NCBI GenBank assembly: GCA_027486585.1
Contig: JAIXOU010000045.1
Span: forward strand, 27,344-91,343
Source: Verrucomicrobiaceae bacterium
GTDB lineage: Bacteria; Verrucomicrobiota; Verrucomicrobiia; Verrucomicrobiales; Verrucomicrobiaceae
Length of the DNA: 64,000 nt
Reading direction: 5' to 3'
Part shown: positions 1-10,464 of the stretch, piece by piece
Numbering within the stretch: position 1 is the first letter of the stretch
Layout: each line of letters begins with the position of its first letter
The notes under the pieces: model-generated
What the model was told of the DNA's origin: nothing
Database searches by the model: none
The model's input: the letters and a program-made list of their open reading frames with translations, nothing else
Program-made: the position numbers and the translations under genes

Positions 1-3000
1 TTTGGCCGATTTGGGTAAATCCTTCGTAAGTGTTCACGCCTCGGAAGGAAACCTGCTGGCCACCGATTTTGATGAGGTTCGAGCCGTCGAGTCCGCTGAT
101 GACGCCATTGGTGGAGGAGCCAGCAGTGAGGCCGACTGCCATGGCACCTGTGCTGCCAAGGTTCCAAGTCCTAGTTGCACCGGCAGCGCCGCCGCCGTCC
201 ATGTCCACATTGCCATTGAAGACGAGTTCGCCACCGTTGTTGGTGCCGAAGTCGCCCTGAAGCAGGACATTGTTATCAAGGGTGACGTTGGCGCTAACGG
301 CGTTGTTTGGACCGAAGTCAGCACGCAGGTTGCCGCCATTGAGAATGAGGCGACCGGAGCCGAGGGCGAAGTTGTTGCCGATGGCTAGTGTGGTGTTGGT
401 GTTCACACGCGTGTCACCGACGAGACCGGTGTTACGCGTAACCATCACCATGTTGGTGCCGTTGCCATTGACGAAGGAGGGACCGTTAGCAAACAGGTCT
501 GCGGTGAGCGCGCCCACTTCCACGCGAGTGGTGTTGGCTGTGCCGCCGGTAAAGAGGTTTTCAAACAAGGCGGTGCGGCCGCCACTGACGAGCACGGAGC
601 CGAAGTTGACACCGTTCTGGCCACCACCAGCACCGATTTGATATTTGCCATTGCTGTTGGCACCGAGTGTGTCGTTGAAGTAGAAAGCTTCAGCTTGAGT
701 GGAGTTACCCAACCACCAGTCGCCATTACCGATTGTAGCGAGATTAATATTCTGGCTAAAGTAGCCGTAGTCGAGTCCGAGCACGCCGCCGAAGGGGCCG
801 GTGGATTCGATCTTCACCTGACCAGCCGTTGGTGTTCCGGTCGTGATGATGGTAGGCAGTGCGCCATTGTAGGCGATGCCAAGACCTGCGAGACCGATAC
901 CGTCAGACTTCAAAGTAACTGCGTTGCTGGCGATGTTAGCCATGTCTGCGATGCGGATCATACCACCAGGATTGACAGTGATGGCTCCCGAACCAAATGG
1001 CGTGCCTGTGCCGCGGAACCCCGAGGCTACGGTGCTAGCGGCCGCATTATTTGTGGTTCCCCAGATGGTCGTGCCCCCCGAGTAATTGTTGGTACCGTTG
1101 AGCAAGGTCATCGTGCCATTACCAAATTTCTCAAGGTCGGATGTACCGCTCTGAGTGATCTGGCCAGCAAACGTGGACTGCGTGCCGCTGTTGACCGTCA
1201 TGTTAAACGAAGCCTGCGGAATGAGGGTGGTGGTGCCACCGACCCAGACACCGCTTTGGAGGGCCAGGGCGATAGTGCCATTGCCGTCCATCCCTGCTGC
1301 GCCACCGCCATTTTCAAAAGTGAGGTTTGAAATGCGTACCAAGGTAGCCTGGCCGTTGTTGTTTAGGCCAGCATTGCCGCGCACGAAGATGTTGCTGTCG
1401 AAAATGGCAGAGGCGCGGATATCGGACGCGATGACCGATGCTGTGCCTGAGGCGTTAGCGAGGAAGGGATCAAGCTGAAGGGTGCCGCCGTTGAGGATGA
1501 TGTCCTGGCCGCCGAAGACGCCGTTGCCAGCGCCGAGCGGTGTGCCGGTGCCGCTAAAGGGCACACGGGCGATCAGAGTGCCCGCGTTGATGGTAACTGC
1601 AGCGTCAATGCCTGGGTTGATCGAGTTCACGATCAGCTGGCTGCCACCAAATTTGGTCAGGCCCTGTGCGGCGACCATTTGCGCCTGAATGGTCATGTTA
1701 CCAGCATTGTAGAAAATGGCTTCACCAGCGCCAGCGGCTCCGAAATTGATCGTCATCGGGCTGACGACACCTGGTGTGATGGAGCCCGTCGGGTTGATCG
1801 TCGGAGTGCCGGTGTTGATGATACCACCACTCCCAATGGTGAGCGTGTTAAATGTAGCGGTCGGGCTAATGTTAAAGGTACCGTTGATGCGCAACGCATA
1901 GAGAGATGTGTTGGCAGCGAGGGTTTTGGCAGCCGTGGTCACGTCCACGATGTCATTGGCACCCAAGGCACCGATGGTGGCACCGGAAAGAATCTGGTTA
2001 TAGGCGATTTCGCCCGCTCCTGGCGTGAGTGTGCTAACAATCGGCTGGAAGCCTGTACCTGTGCCGGTCGGGTTGTAACCAACGAAGGTATTGGCCACTT
2101 GGTCCACGATCCAGGGTGCGATCATGCCGCCGTTGACCGCTGTTGCGCCGTTGTTGGTCGTGCCACCCAAGGCACTGGCGACGGCTGTGCCGTCGATCTG
2201 CGTGGCGGTCAGGCGCTCGAAGCTAAGAGGAGTGGTCAGGTTGGTTCCGAGGAAGCCCGCGTTGTAGCTGATGGTGACTGTGCCGCGGTCGATACGGTCG
2301 ATGTTACCCACATTGAGCTGGGCACTGGACGCACCAGTGTTACGAGCAACGGTCAGGATACCGCCTTTGCGTGCGGTGACGTCGCCGATGGTTTCAACCG
2401 CGTTGATATTGACACCACCATCATAACGGAACTGGCCACCATTGAGGTCGATGCCCACGGCATCCCCCCAGCGGCCTTGATTTCCTGCGACGAGGTTCCC
2501 GCCATTACCGGCAATGTTGGAATCAATCAGACGAACCAGACCACCTGGGCGGAGGTTGATCGTGTTGGTTGCGGCGGATGTATCCGCCTTCCAGTTGGAA
2601 CCGAGAGAACCCTGATAGATGAGGGTACCATAGACTTCAACTGCGCCGGTGCCCAATGCACGCTCGCCCACAGGTGATCCACCCGTTTCAACGGTAAGGC
2701 CGGTACCAGCGGTCACCTGAGTGCCTGCTGTGAAATCGTTGGAGTTACGGATGAAGACCGTGTTACCGGAGTTGGTGACGGCACCGAGCACATTGTTACG
2801 CTGAGGCCCGATCTGAAGGTAGTTGGACCCTGTGAGCACGTTGTTCGCACCGTCAAAGCCAAAGTTATTCACCCCACCGACGAGGCGATAGACGCCCACA
2901 CCCGGATTCCAAGCATCGGCCACGCCGGCACCCAATGTGGGTGCCATATACTTGACTTCGGCGCTGAGGCCTGAGCCCAAGAAGGTTTTACCGTCGGCGA

Positions 3001-6000
3001 TGGTGGACAGATTCAAGGCCTGGGTAAAGAAGGCCTGAGACAACTGGAGGGTCGTACCATACGCGCTGCTGAAATTGCTGCTGGTGAGGACAGTTGGATT
3101 GAAGTTGTCATCCAATGAAACCGCACCCAAGGCGTTCACACGACTCATGACGGTGAGGTTGGCACCCGTCACACTGTTATTTCCGGCGATGCGGAGCGTG
3201 CCTTCTGGGAAGACACGAACGGGGCCACTGCCGAGCGCATTGGTCAGGGAGGTGACCTGCACGTCACCACCGATGATGTTGGTGCCGCCGGAGTAGTTGT
3301 TGGTCGTATTGGAAATGACAATGCCGCGCATGGAACCGTCACCCAGCTTGTTCAGAGCGCCTGAACCCGTGATTTGTCCCACGAGTTCGAGAGCCCCACT
3401 TGGACCGTCACTGTTGGTCTGGAAGCTGGCCTGAGCACCCTGGATGGTGGTCGTGCCAGCGACGCGGACGCGATAGAGATTGCCACCACTGAGGTTGAGG
3501 GTGTTGTTGCTCATGTTCAGAGCGCCCACCTGCATGATGTTAGCCTGACCAAAGGTGGTGTTCGTGGTGACGGTGCTCTGATTGACGTTGATCTGGGCTG
3601 GGCCTTTAACATTGACGGTGTAGCCGAGACCTGCTTCAGCGCCGAATTTGACGACCTGATTGTTGAACTGTTGGCCAAGCGTATTGTTGGAGGAGCCGGT
3701 GTTGCCGTTGCTGAAGAGGAGGCCAAGCGTGCCGCTGTAGAGATTCACATCACCAGCCGTGCTGCCATTGGCACCACCAAGACCAAAGGTGGTGTTATCA
3801 AGATTGATGCCACCGGTCGTGTTGAGACCATAGAGGTTGGTCGGGCCCGTAAAGGTGTTCATGCCAGCGTCAGGCGTGCTAGCGCGGTAGCCGTCAATGT
3901 TGAGGACGCCGGTTCCGTTTTTCTGAAGGGTAAGCGATCCATTAAGAACGCCCGTGTAGGTGGAGGTCGCAGGGCCGTCCATGCTCAAAATGGCCTGTGA
4001 GCCAGAGTTGGTGATGGTGCCGCCTACATTGATGAAGCCCGTGCCACCGACCTGACGATTGTTGCTGCCAATGGTCTCAAAACCAAAGCTGTTGCCATTC
4101 AAATCGAGAGTTGCCCCAGCATTGACATTGAGGTCGGTATTTAACCGGCTGGCTAGACCACCTGTGCCGAGTTTTAAGATACCTTCCTGGATGCTCAGAT
4201 CGCTAAGAATGGAGGTTCCGCTGGCGAGGGTCAGGGTGCCTGCGCCAAATTTGGTCATTGCATTGGCGGTGACATTGCCGGTGACTGCAGCGTTTTCGCC
4301 CGTTTTCACGTAGATCAAGGCTTCACCAAGCGTGCCTGCGCCTACAGTTGTGGCGGAGGTAATGTCATAGATCAGGTTGCTGCTGATCGTATTGCTGCCG
4401 TTGATGAGAATGCCGCCTTCGTTGACGTTATCGATGGCCTTGATGCTAAGAGTGCCGCCGCTGACGTTTGCCGTGGTGCGGAAGGCATAGATGCTATTGG
4501 AACCGCTGAGGGTCTGGGCCGAATTGATGTTGGCGATGGCCGTTGGGGCAAGGCCTGAGAGGGTTGTGTTCACCGCTCCAGCGTAGGGCGCGACACCGTT
4601 GGCACTGTTGGTCGTGAAGTTGGCCACTCCTGCTGAGTCAGCTGTGATTAAATGCGGTGCGAAGATGCCGTTGTTAACGGCCGAGGTAGCAGCGAGACCA
4701 CTGTTGATCACGTTGGTAGTGATGACGCGGGCCGTATTGGCACCTGTGGCTCCAAGGGTGGTGCCACCCGCCGTCTCGATTATCATAGTGCCCTGGTTGT
4801 TACGCACAAGATTGTCACCTGCAAACTCAGCCGAGAAGGCTCCGCCGCTCTCCAGACGCAGGTGACCACCGCCACCGTAGTTGTAGTTCGTGGTGCTGGC
4901 TGCATTGGCCAGGGTGATGTTTGCACCCGTATTCACGGCACGCACGGTGCCACCGAGGAAGTCAATGTTGGTGTTATCAGCTGCTGTCGCCGTGCTGTTG
5001 GTCCAGGGAGTGCTGGTGCCAAACTGGTAGGTGCCCCCGATGAAGGCAAGCTGACGAGCGGTATTATTGGCCGTGGTGATCAACGTGCCAGCACCGGTTT
5101 TCATGCCGGTGTCGAACTCAGTTCCCTGGGAGATCACACCGCCAAGCGTCAGGGTATTTCCCGCCGTCACGTCAATGCCACCGGAGAAGGTGGTGTTGCC
5201 GTTGTTGTTAAAGGTAAGGCCGCGGTTGGTGGTGAAGGTTCCATCCACGCGGAAGGTGCCACCAGTGTATCGCGTGGAGTTATTGGCACCGCCCACGTTG
5301 AAATCACCACCGATCTGAATAGCTGCCGTTGAAGCTGGATCACCAATGTTAGCGAGCGCACTGACCCTGAGGATACCATCCGCCACAATGAGATTGGTCT
5401 GGGCATTGGTGCCATTGAGGACCAAGGTGCCGAGTCCGCGCTTAATGATACCTCCGCCACCGTCGAAAGTCGAAGTCGCTGCCTGGGTGAGAGTAAGCCC
5501 ACCCATCACATCTAGCGCACTATTGCTAGTGAGCGAAATATTGCGGCTGGTGGTAAACGAGTTTTCCAATACAGCCAGACCGCCACCCGCGAGGATGATT
5601 TGACTGGAACTAGCCAAGTCAGCATCTCCATTGATGCCGAGGAAACCGCCCGTCACCGTTGTCGTGCCAGTGTAGGTCTGGATGCCCGTGAGCATTGCCA
5701 AGCCTGGGCCAGCCTTGATAAAGTGGTTGCCAGACGCGCCGCCGGTGCCGTTGGAGATCCCACCGTCGAAGTAAAGAATGCCCGCGTTAAACACCTCAGC
5801 ACCGATGTTATCCGAGGTGACAAACAACTGACGCGCCACGCCAGATGAGCCATTGGCAAGGTTCACAGCACCCGCAAGACGGATCGTGGAGGCGTTATTG
5901 CTAAAGGATACCCCGGAGTCGACAGTGAGGTTGATGGTGTTGGGAAGCGAGAGAGGGGCATTCATCCTGACCTCACCGATGTTTTGCTCAACACGAAGGT

Positions 6001-9000
6001 TGCCACCGTTCAGGGTGATAGCACCAATGCCCGTGGCCGCATTATTGGCACTGAAGCGGAGGTTGGCGTTGGTGTGGACGATCGTATCGCCGCCGTAGGT
6101 CATTGGCACATCATACTGAGCCGTGCCACCACTGTTGTTGACGGTCTGGTCAGCACGCCCGACATCACCAGTCATGCTGGTGCCGATGATGACTGAATTG
6201 CTGCCGCCCGTAAGCGGGGCCGCTAGACGAATCGTACCTTGGCCCGTACCAAGAAGGAATTTGTTGCCCGTCGCAGGAGTCAGAGTGCCCGTGTAAGTTC
6301 CGGTGTCACCGACGGTGGCTCCCAGGTAAACATTGCCACCCCAGAGAGTGGACTGATCGATGTTTTGACTGAATCCAGGGGCAGCAATGCCCACATAAGC
6401 ACGCCAGTTAGGTGCAGAAGTGTTGGAGGTGAAGGCCGGAAGCGCAGCAGGATCACCGACATAAGTGAGGGCGATACCCGAGATGGCGCCGAGATCGGAA
6501 TTCAGAGTAACCTGACTGGCATTGATGTTTGTGGAGGCCGCAAGGCGGATAGCAGCACCTGGATTGATGGTGACGGCTCCCGTGCCGAAAGGCTTAGCAG
6601 TGCTAGTGGCATTGATGCTGGCCAAAACACCCGAATTAACCGTAACAGCAGCCGAGTAACCTGAGGAATCGCCACCCAGATACCAGCGCTCATTGCCGTA
6701 CTTTTCCAGCGTTCCCGTTCCACTGATGGCACCGTTGGTCTGGAAAATATGAGTCATGTAGGCCTGCGTCGGAGCATTGAGAGTCACGGCGCCATAGCTG
6801 GTAGTGACGTTGTTACCCGCCTGATTGCGGATATCGAGCACGATGGGGGCCGTGCTACCGGCGCGAGCATTCACAGTCAAGTTGTTGAAACCTGTTGCCC
6901 CAATGTTCATGTTACCAAGACGAGCGTCATTGTTGAAGGTGATGTTGTTGTTGTAACGCGCATTGGCCGTCGCGAGGTAAGTCGAGCCACCCCAGAGGTC
7001 GATGTTATTGGCGGCAGCAGGATTGATGGTTCCGCCCGCCGCTACAGCTGCACCCGCACCACCCTGTGATATACGGGTTTCACCTGAATTGATCGTCAAT
7101 GCGCCAGTGAAGGTATTACCAGCTGCTCCAGGTGCTAAAGACAAAATGCCGGGCCCAAAGCGCGTGATGCCGTTGCTGCCAGTGATCGTGCCCGTAAGAT
7201 TGACGATACCATTGGTTCCACCCGGCGTTGCGGCGTAAATCAGACCCTCCTGGCTGCCAAAGGCGAAGTTGGCCGTATGAGCCACGGTATCATTGCTGGT
7301 GTGAGCGAGGTAAAGCCCCGCCCCCTGTCCTGCGGCGGCTGTGGTGCCGATATTAACCGTGAACCCACCGTTGGCAAGAACCTGGGAGGCGGCCGTGGTG
7401 CGCAGACGAACAGCCTGGGCATTCACGTTAGCCGTCAGCGTATTGGTGCCTGTAATACCATTGATATCGAGGATGGTCGATGCCGTGGAGGTATTGATAC
7501 CCGTGACGGCTGTCGCAGTGACTCCGAAGGCAGCAGCTTGGATACCATTGGTAGCATCGTAAGTTGTGAACAGCGGGAGATCTGTGGTCTGCATGTTTGC
7601 ACCGCCAAGGAGAGCAATGTTAGCCCCGATCATGCCATTATTGGCGGTGGGGGCTGATGTGAGCAAGATTCTCGACGTGGCGCTGGCGGTGCCCAGGGTC
7701 GCCGCCTGCGCATCCAATTGACCGAGAACGAGCGTGCCTCCGTTCGCACGAGTCAGGCCGCCAGTGACGGTCAGGTCTGCACGGGAACCCGCTGTGGCGC
7801 CATCGCGACCGATGTTGAGGAAGCTACCACCACGGTAGGTCAGGCTCCCGACGGTCTGCGCCGAGATGCCAGCAGCACCCCCATCGGATGCGTAGCTGAG
7901 AGTTGAGGAAGTGAGCGCAAGGGAAGTCGTATTAAGCAGTCGGCGATCCGTGCTGGCTCCAACGACGCCACGGTTATCAAGCAACAGGGTGCTGCCACCA
8001 AATAGGCGGAAGTCCGTGTTACCAAACTGGGCAGCCGTGGCGTTATCAGTGTTGATCGTGCCGCCAAGAGCCGTCACAATGCCTGTGCCGAGTGGAGTCG
8101 TGACTGCGCCATTGATATTCAGAGTGACACCGCGATTCACTGTGACTGCCCCCAGGGTGTTGGAATTATTTGCCCGAACAGAAACTGTACCGCCAGTGCC
8201 ATGGGTGACGGCTGTGACTCCCGCAAAGAGTAATGGCGTCGCCCAATCCACACCGATAGTCAGAGCACTCGTCGCTCCGGCCCCACCTAGCTGATTGGCC
8301 GTGTTGAGAATCAAGTTATTCGTCGCAGACGCAAGGCGTATGGCACCACCCGTGTTCGCCGTTACCACACCCGTATAAGTGGAGTCAAATCCGAGGGTGT
8401 TGCTCAGATAAACGCGGCCATTGCCAGCACCGCCGACCTGACTGAGGTCGATGTTGTTAGCAATGTTATCCACTTCCAGAGCCATCCCATAAGTCGGGAC
8501 ATTGACCGCCATTGGATTGGCCCCATCAATCAAAAAGCCAGTATTTACAATGGCTGCGAGTGATGAGCGACTAGTACCCAATTGAGAAACAAGATTCAGG
8601 CCACCCGTGGCCAGACTGGTCTGGGCCGCTGAGGTCAGAGCCAGCGCGCCGCCATTCACATAAATGGCTCCAGTTCCTAGATTAGCGCCCGTTGCGACCT
8701 GAAAGACGCCATCTTTGATGGCTGTCACACCATCATAGGTATTGGCAACATTTGAGACGATCATGCGCCCGGTTCCTTCTTTAATCAGGGCTCGGCTATT
8801 GGAACCATCTGTGATGGTTCCCTGCAGGGTGAGATTGGCAAAACCAGCAGTAGCATTGGCACTTACTGAAAAGACATTGGTATCTCCAACGAGTGTCGTC
8901 GTGCCGTCAAAGCGGAGGCGATGACTGTTATTGGATTGAGTAACAAAAACACCACCATTCAGGGTTAAATTATTGAGGATATGCGTGACTCCATCATTGG

Positions 9001-9853
9001 CACCACCCACAAAATTACGGCGAACATCAATCGTGGAAGAACCATTGACGATCACGTTATTATTCCCTGTCCAGGTTGAGGTGCCGTTGGCTCCAGTTCC
9101 ATTCGACTGGAGGCTCAAAATTGTCAGGCCAGCTGAGCCGCTCCCATTGAGGGTGATGCCGCCCGTTCCCGTGCCCAAAGAAGTAGGAGTCGAATTATTT
9201 GCACCTGCGCCCAGATCGATCGTCCCCAAATTTAGCACCCAATTACCTGTGTAGGCCGCGTTGTTGGGGTTGAGTTGGACGCGTCCAGCGCCGTTTTTGA
9301 TGAAGTTGCCTGTTCCATTCAGAGCAATCTGGGCGTTGGCAGCGCCATTCAGAGAGATCGTCCCAGCGTAGATATTGGCATTCAGATTGTCATTCAGCGT
9401 AATCCCTGTCTGAATGGTGTCTGTGTTGCTATTGAAGTGATTAAGACTGGCTGCGCCCGAGTTGACATCAAAAATTAAGCCACTGCCTGCCACCCCTGGC
9501 GCGAGTGTCATCGTCTGCGTCCCTAAAAGGTCTCCAAGAGTCAATGTGCCGAGTGTGATGTTGCCTGCCACACCGGATGCTAAATTGATCGTTTGGTTGG
9601 CCAAAACATCTGTTTGCAAGATGGCGCTAGCATCAATGGCATTTGGAACGGAAGCAGGATTCCAATTGGCTGCTGTCGTCCAGGTGAAAGGTCCAGCTCC
9701 AGTCTGCGTCCAAGTTTCACCTTTAACCTGTACACTCCAAAGAGCAAACTGGGCAAGAAGCACTGATGAGATCGATTTCTTCCAAAGAGGTGTACGCAGA
9801 CTGCGAGTCAGGCGCACGGGAAGCGATAGCGATTGGGTGGTTTGGGTCTTCAT
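1..9853 (-). CDS. Giant secreted autotransporter-associated beta-strand repeat protein (partial, 3' end outside)
   Basis: Read on the minus strand from the ATG at 9853, the frame stays open to the window edge, giving at least 3284 codons. The start follows a basic n-region and a hydrophobic stretch (about residues 25-45, ISSVLLAQFALWSVQVKG), which fits an extended signal peptide. The rest is Gly/Asn/Thr/Ala-rich, with recurring units of the type GAGTL...NTY.G, for example GTGNFIKNGAGRV about residue 195, TGAGTLITT near residue 1586 and VNTYEGFTQIG at the window edge. These match the autotransporter-associated beta-strand repeat (PATR), which forms a right-handed beta-helix passenger. Known members are surface-exposed or secreted. 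The C-terminal anchor (autotransporter barrel or PEP-CTERM-like) would lie outside the window. All plus-strand frames in 1-9850 are shadows of it. Function is unknown; adhesion or an extracellular matrix role is a guess. Confidence 0.9.
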   Translation of the reverse strand, partial: MKTQTTQSLSLPVRLTRSLRTPLWKKSISSVLLAQFALWSVQVKGETWTQTGAGPFTWTTAANWNPASVPNAIDASAILQTDVLANQTINLASGVAGNITLGTLTLGDLLGTQTMTLAPGVAGSGLIFDVNSGAASLNHFNSNTDTIQTGITLNDNLNANIYAGTISLNGAANAQIALNGTGNFIKNGAGRVQLNPNNAAYTGNWVLNLGTIDLGAGANNSTPTSLGTGTGGITLNGSGSAGLTILSLQSNGTGANGTSTWTGNNNVIVNGSSTIDVRRNFVGGANDGVTHILNNLTLNGGVFVTQSNNSHRLRFDGTTTLVGDTNVFSVSANATAGFANLTLQGTITDGSNSRALIKEGTGRMIVSNVANTYDGVTAIKDGVFQVATGANLGTGAIYVNGGALALTSAAQTSLATGGLNLVSQLGTSRSSLAAIVNTGFLIDGANPMAVNVPTYGMALEVDNIANNIDLSQVGGAGNGRVYLSNTLGFDSTYTGVVTANTGGAIRLASATNNLILNTANQLGGAGATSALTIGVDWATPLLFAGVTAVTHGTGGTVSVRANNSNTLGAVTVNRGVTLNINGAVTTPLGTGIVTALGGTINTDNATAAQFGNTDFRLFGGSTLLLDNRGVVGASTDRRLLNTTSLALTSSTLSYASDGGAAGISAQTVGSLTYRGGSFLNIGRDGATAGSRADLTVTGGLTRANGGTLVLGQLDAQAATLGTASATSRILLTSAPTANNGMIGANIALLGGANMQTTDLPLFTTYDATNGIQAAAFGVTATAVTGINTSTASTILDINGITGTNTLTANVNAQAVRLRTTAASQVLANGGFTVNIGTTAAAGQGAGLYLAHTSNDTVAHTANFAFGSQEGLIYAATPGGTNGIVNLTGTITGSNGITRFGPGILSLAPGAAGNTFTGALTINSGETRISQGGAGAAVAAGGTINPAAANNIDLWGGSTYLATANARYNNNITFNNDARLGNMNIGATGFNNLTVNARAGSTAPIVLDIRNQAGNNVTTSYGAVTLNAPTQAYMTHIFQTNGAISGTGTLEKYGNERWYLGGDSSGYSAAVTVNSGVLASINATSTAKPFGTGAVTINPGAAIRLAASTNINASQVTLNSDLGAISGIALTYVGDPAALPAFTSNTSAPNWRAYVGIAAPGFSQNIDQSTLWGGNVYLGATVGDTGTYTGTLTPATGNKFLLGTGQGTIRLAAPLTGGSNSVIIGTSMTGDVGRADQTVNNSGGTAQYDVPMTYGGDTIVHTNANLRFSANNAATGIGAITLNGGNLRVEQNIGEVRMNAPLSLPNTINLTVDSGVSFSNNASTIRLAGAVNLANGSSGVARQLFVTSDNIGAEVFNAGILYFDGGISNGTGGASGNHFIKAGPGLAMLTGIQTYTGTTTVTGGFLGINGDADLASSSQIILAGGGLAVLENSFTTSRNISLTSNSALDVMGGLTLTQAATSTFDGGGGIIKRGLGTLVLNGTNAQTNLIVADGILRVSALANIGDPASTAAIQIGGDFNVGGANNSTRYTGGTFRVDGTFTTNRGLTFNNNGNTTFSGGIDVTAGNTLTLGGVISQGTEFDTGMKTGAGTLITTANNTARQLAFIGGTYQFGTSTPWTNSTATAADNTNIDFLGGTVRAVNTGANITLANAASTTNYNYGGGGHLRLESGGAFSAEFAGDNLVRNNQGTMIIETAGGTTLGATGANTARVITTNVINSGLAATSAVNNGIFAPHLITADSAGVANFTTNSANGVAPYAGAVNTTLSGLAPTAIANINSAQTLSGSNSIYAFRTTANVSGGTLSIKAIDNVNEGGILINGSNTISSNLIYDITSATTVGAGTLGEALIYVKTGENAAVTGNVTANAMTKFGAGTLTLASGTSILSDLSIQEGILKLGTGGLASRLNTDLNVNAGATLDLNGNSFGFETIGSNNRQVGGTGFINVGGTITNSGSQAILSMDGPATSTYTGVLNGSLTLQKNGTGVLNIDGYRASTPDAGMNTFTGPTNLYGLNTTGGINLDNTTFGLGGANGSTAGDVNLYSGTLGLLFSNGNTGSSNNTLGQQFNNQVVKFGAEAGLGYTVNVKGPAQINVNQSTVTTNTTFGQANIMQVGALNMSNNTLNLSGGNLYRVRVAGTTTIQGAQASFQTNSDGPSGALELVGQITGSGALNKLGDGSMRGIVISNTTNNYSGGTNIIGGDVQVTSLTNALGSGPVRVFPEGTLRIAGNNSVTGANLTVMSRVNALGAVSLDDNFNPTVLTSSNFSSAYGTTLQLSQAFFTQALNLSTIADGKTFLGSGLSAEVKYMAPTLGAGVADAWNPGVGVYRLVGGVNNFGFDGANNVLTGSNYLQIGPQRNNVLGAVTNSGNTVFIRNSNDFTAGTQVTAGTGLTVETGGSPVGERALGTGAVEVYGTLIYQGSLGSNWKADTSAATNTINLRPGGLVRLIDSNIAGNGGNLVAGNQGRWGDAVGIDLNGGQFRYDGGVNINAVETIGDVTARKGGILTVARNTGASSAQLNVGNIDRIDRGTVTISYNAGFLGTNLTTPLSFERLTATQIDGTAVASALGGTTNNGATAVNGGMIAPWIVDQVANTFVGYNPTGTGTGFQPIVSTLTPGAGEIAYNQILSGATIGALGANDIVDVTTAAKTLAANTSLYALRINGTFNISPTATFNTLTIGSGGIINTGTPTINPTGSITPGVVSPMTINFGAAGAGEAIFYNAGNMTIQAQMVAAQGLTKFGGSQLIVNSINPGIDAAVTINAGTLIARVPFSGTGTPLGAGNGVFGGQDIILNGGTLQLDPFLANASGTASVIASDIRASAIFDSNIFVRGNAGLNNNGQATLVRISNLTFENGGGAAGMDGNGTIALALQSGVWVGGTTTLIPQASFNMTVNSGTQSTFAGQITQSGTSDLEKFGNGTMTLLNGTNNYSGGTTIWGTTNNAAASTVASGFRGTGTPFGSGAITVNPGGMIRIADMANIASNAVTLKSDGIGLAGLGIAYNGALPTIITTGTPTAGQVKIESTGPFGGVLGLDYGYFSQNINLATIGNGDWWLGNSTQAEAFYFNDTLGANSNGKYQIGAGGGQNGVNFGSVLVSGGRTALFENLFTGGTANTTRVEVGALTADLFANGPSFVNGNGTNMVMVTRNTGLVGDTRVNTNTTLAIGNNFALGSGRLILNGGNLRADFGPNNAVSANVTLDNNVLLQGDFGTNNGGELVFNGNVDMDGGGAAGATRTWNLGSTGAMAVGLTAGSSTNGVISGLDGSNLIKIGGQQVSFRGVNTYEGFTQIGQ

Positions 9854-10464
9854 GGGCGGCGGGTGGGGAAGTTAAGGGTGGACCTTGGTCCGGTAGGCTC
9901 CGTAGACTTGATTGGCTGTAAGGGCAGTGCGGCTTATCTTGGTAGTAGCGCCCGTTTATTGTAGAGATGGATTCGAAGAGGTCAGTATTGCTGATGCCAA
10001 CTTTTTTGGTGGATCCAGGCAGTCAAAATAGGTAGTGAACGGTTCTCAAATACCACTGCCGATACGCGGAGACGGAATTACATTACCATGGTTGAGATTC
10101 ACGGATAAAAAGGAGTTGGGTTGGGTTCGAACGAATTGAATCGAAACTGAGACTACAGACTAGCCTAAACATATACGTATTGAAATAGTTTTCAGGTTAA
10201 GATGACCAATTTTTCATGATCAATGAAACAACTGTCTATTTCTTCTGGGTATTTATGGTCTGTGTGATTGATTCTGAGATATTTGGCCTCGAACACTGCG
10301 TCCCGAAAAGAATAAAAACGAATCCAAATGGAGGTAGGTGCAGAGATGAAGGGGTGATGTGTCGGACTAGGTTTATTCCTGCTTCAGGCCCTGCCCTTGG
10401 CTTTCAACTCATACTACTTTGTCGAAAGCCTATGATTGACGGAATCCTGCTAGGACGTCGGAAC
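9854..10464. other. Intergenic region upstream of the giant repeat gene
   Basis: This 611-base gap separates two minus-strand genes. It is more AT-rich than its surroundings around 10130-10240 and must carry the promoter of the giant gene. It contains small palindromes (GTTCGAAC near 10127, ATACGTAT near 10172). I could not assign a convincing -35/-10 pair, a ribosome binding site or a terminator. A plus-strand frame at 10216-10503 was judged spurious because it runs into the coding end of the esterase. Confidence 0.5.

Noticed and set aside
2..9875. Many plus-strand open frames of 60-330 codons in 1-9.9 kb
   Set aside because: They all lie opposite the single giant minus-strand frame and show no domain; their composition is the reverse of Gly/Asn/Thr-rich repeats.
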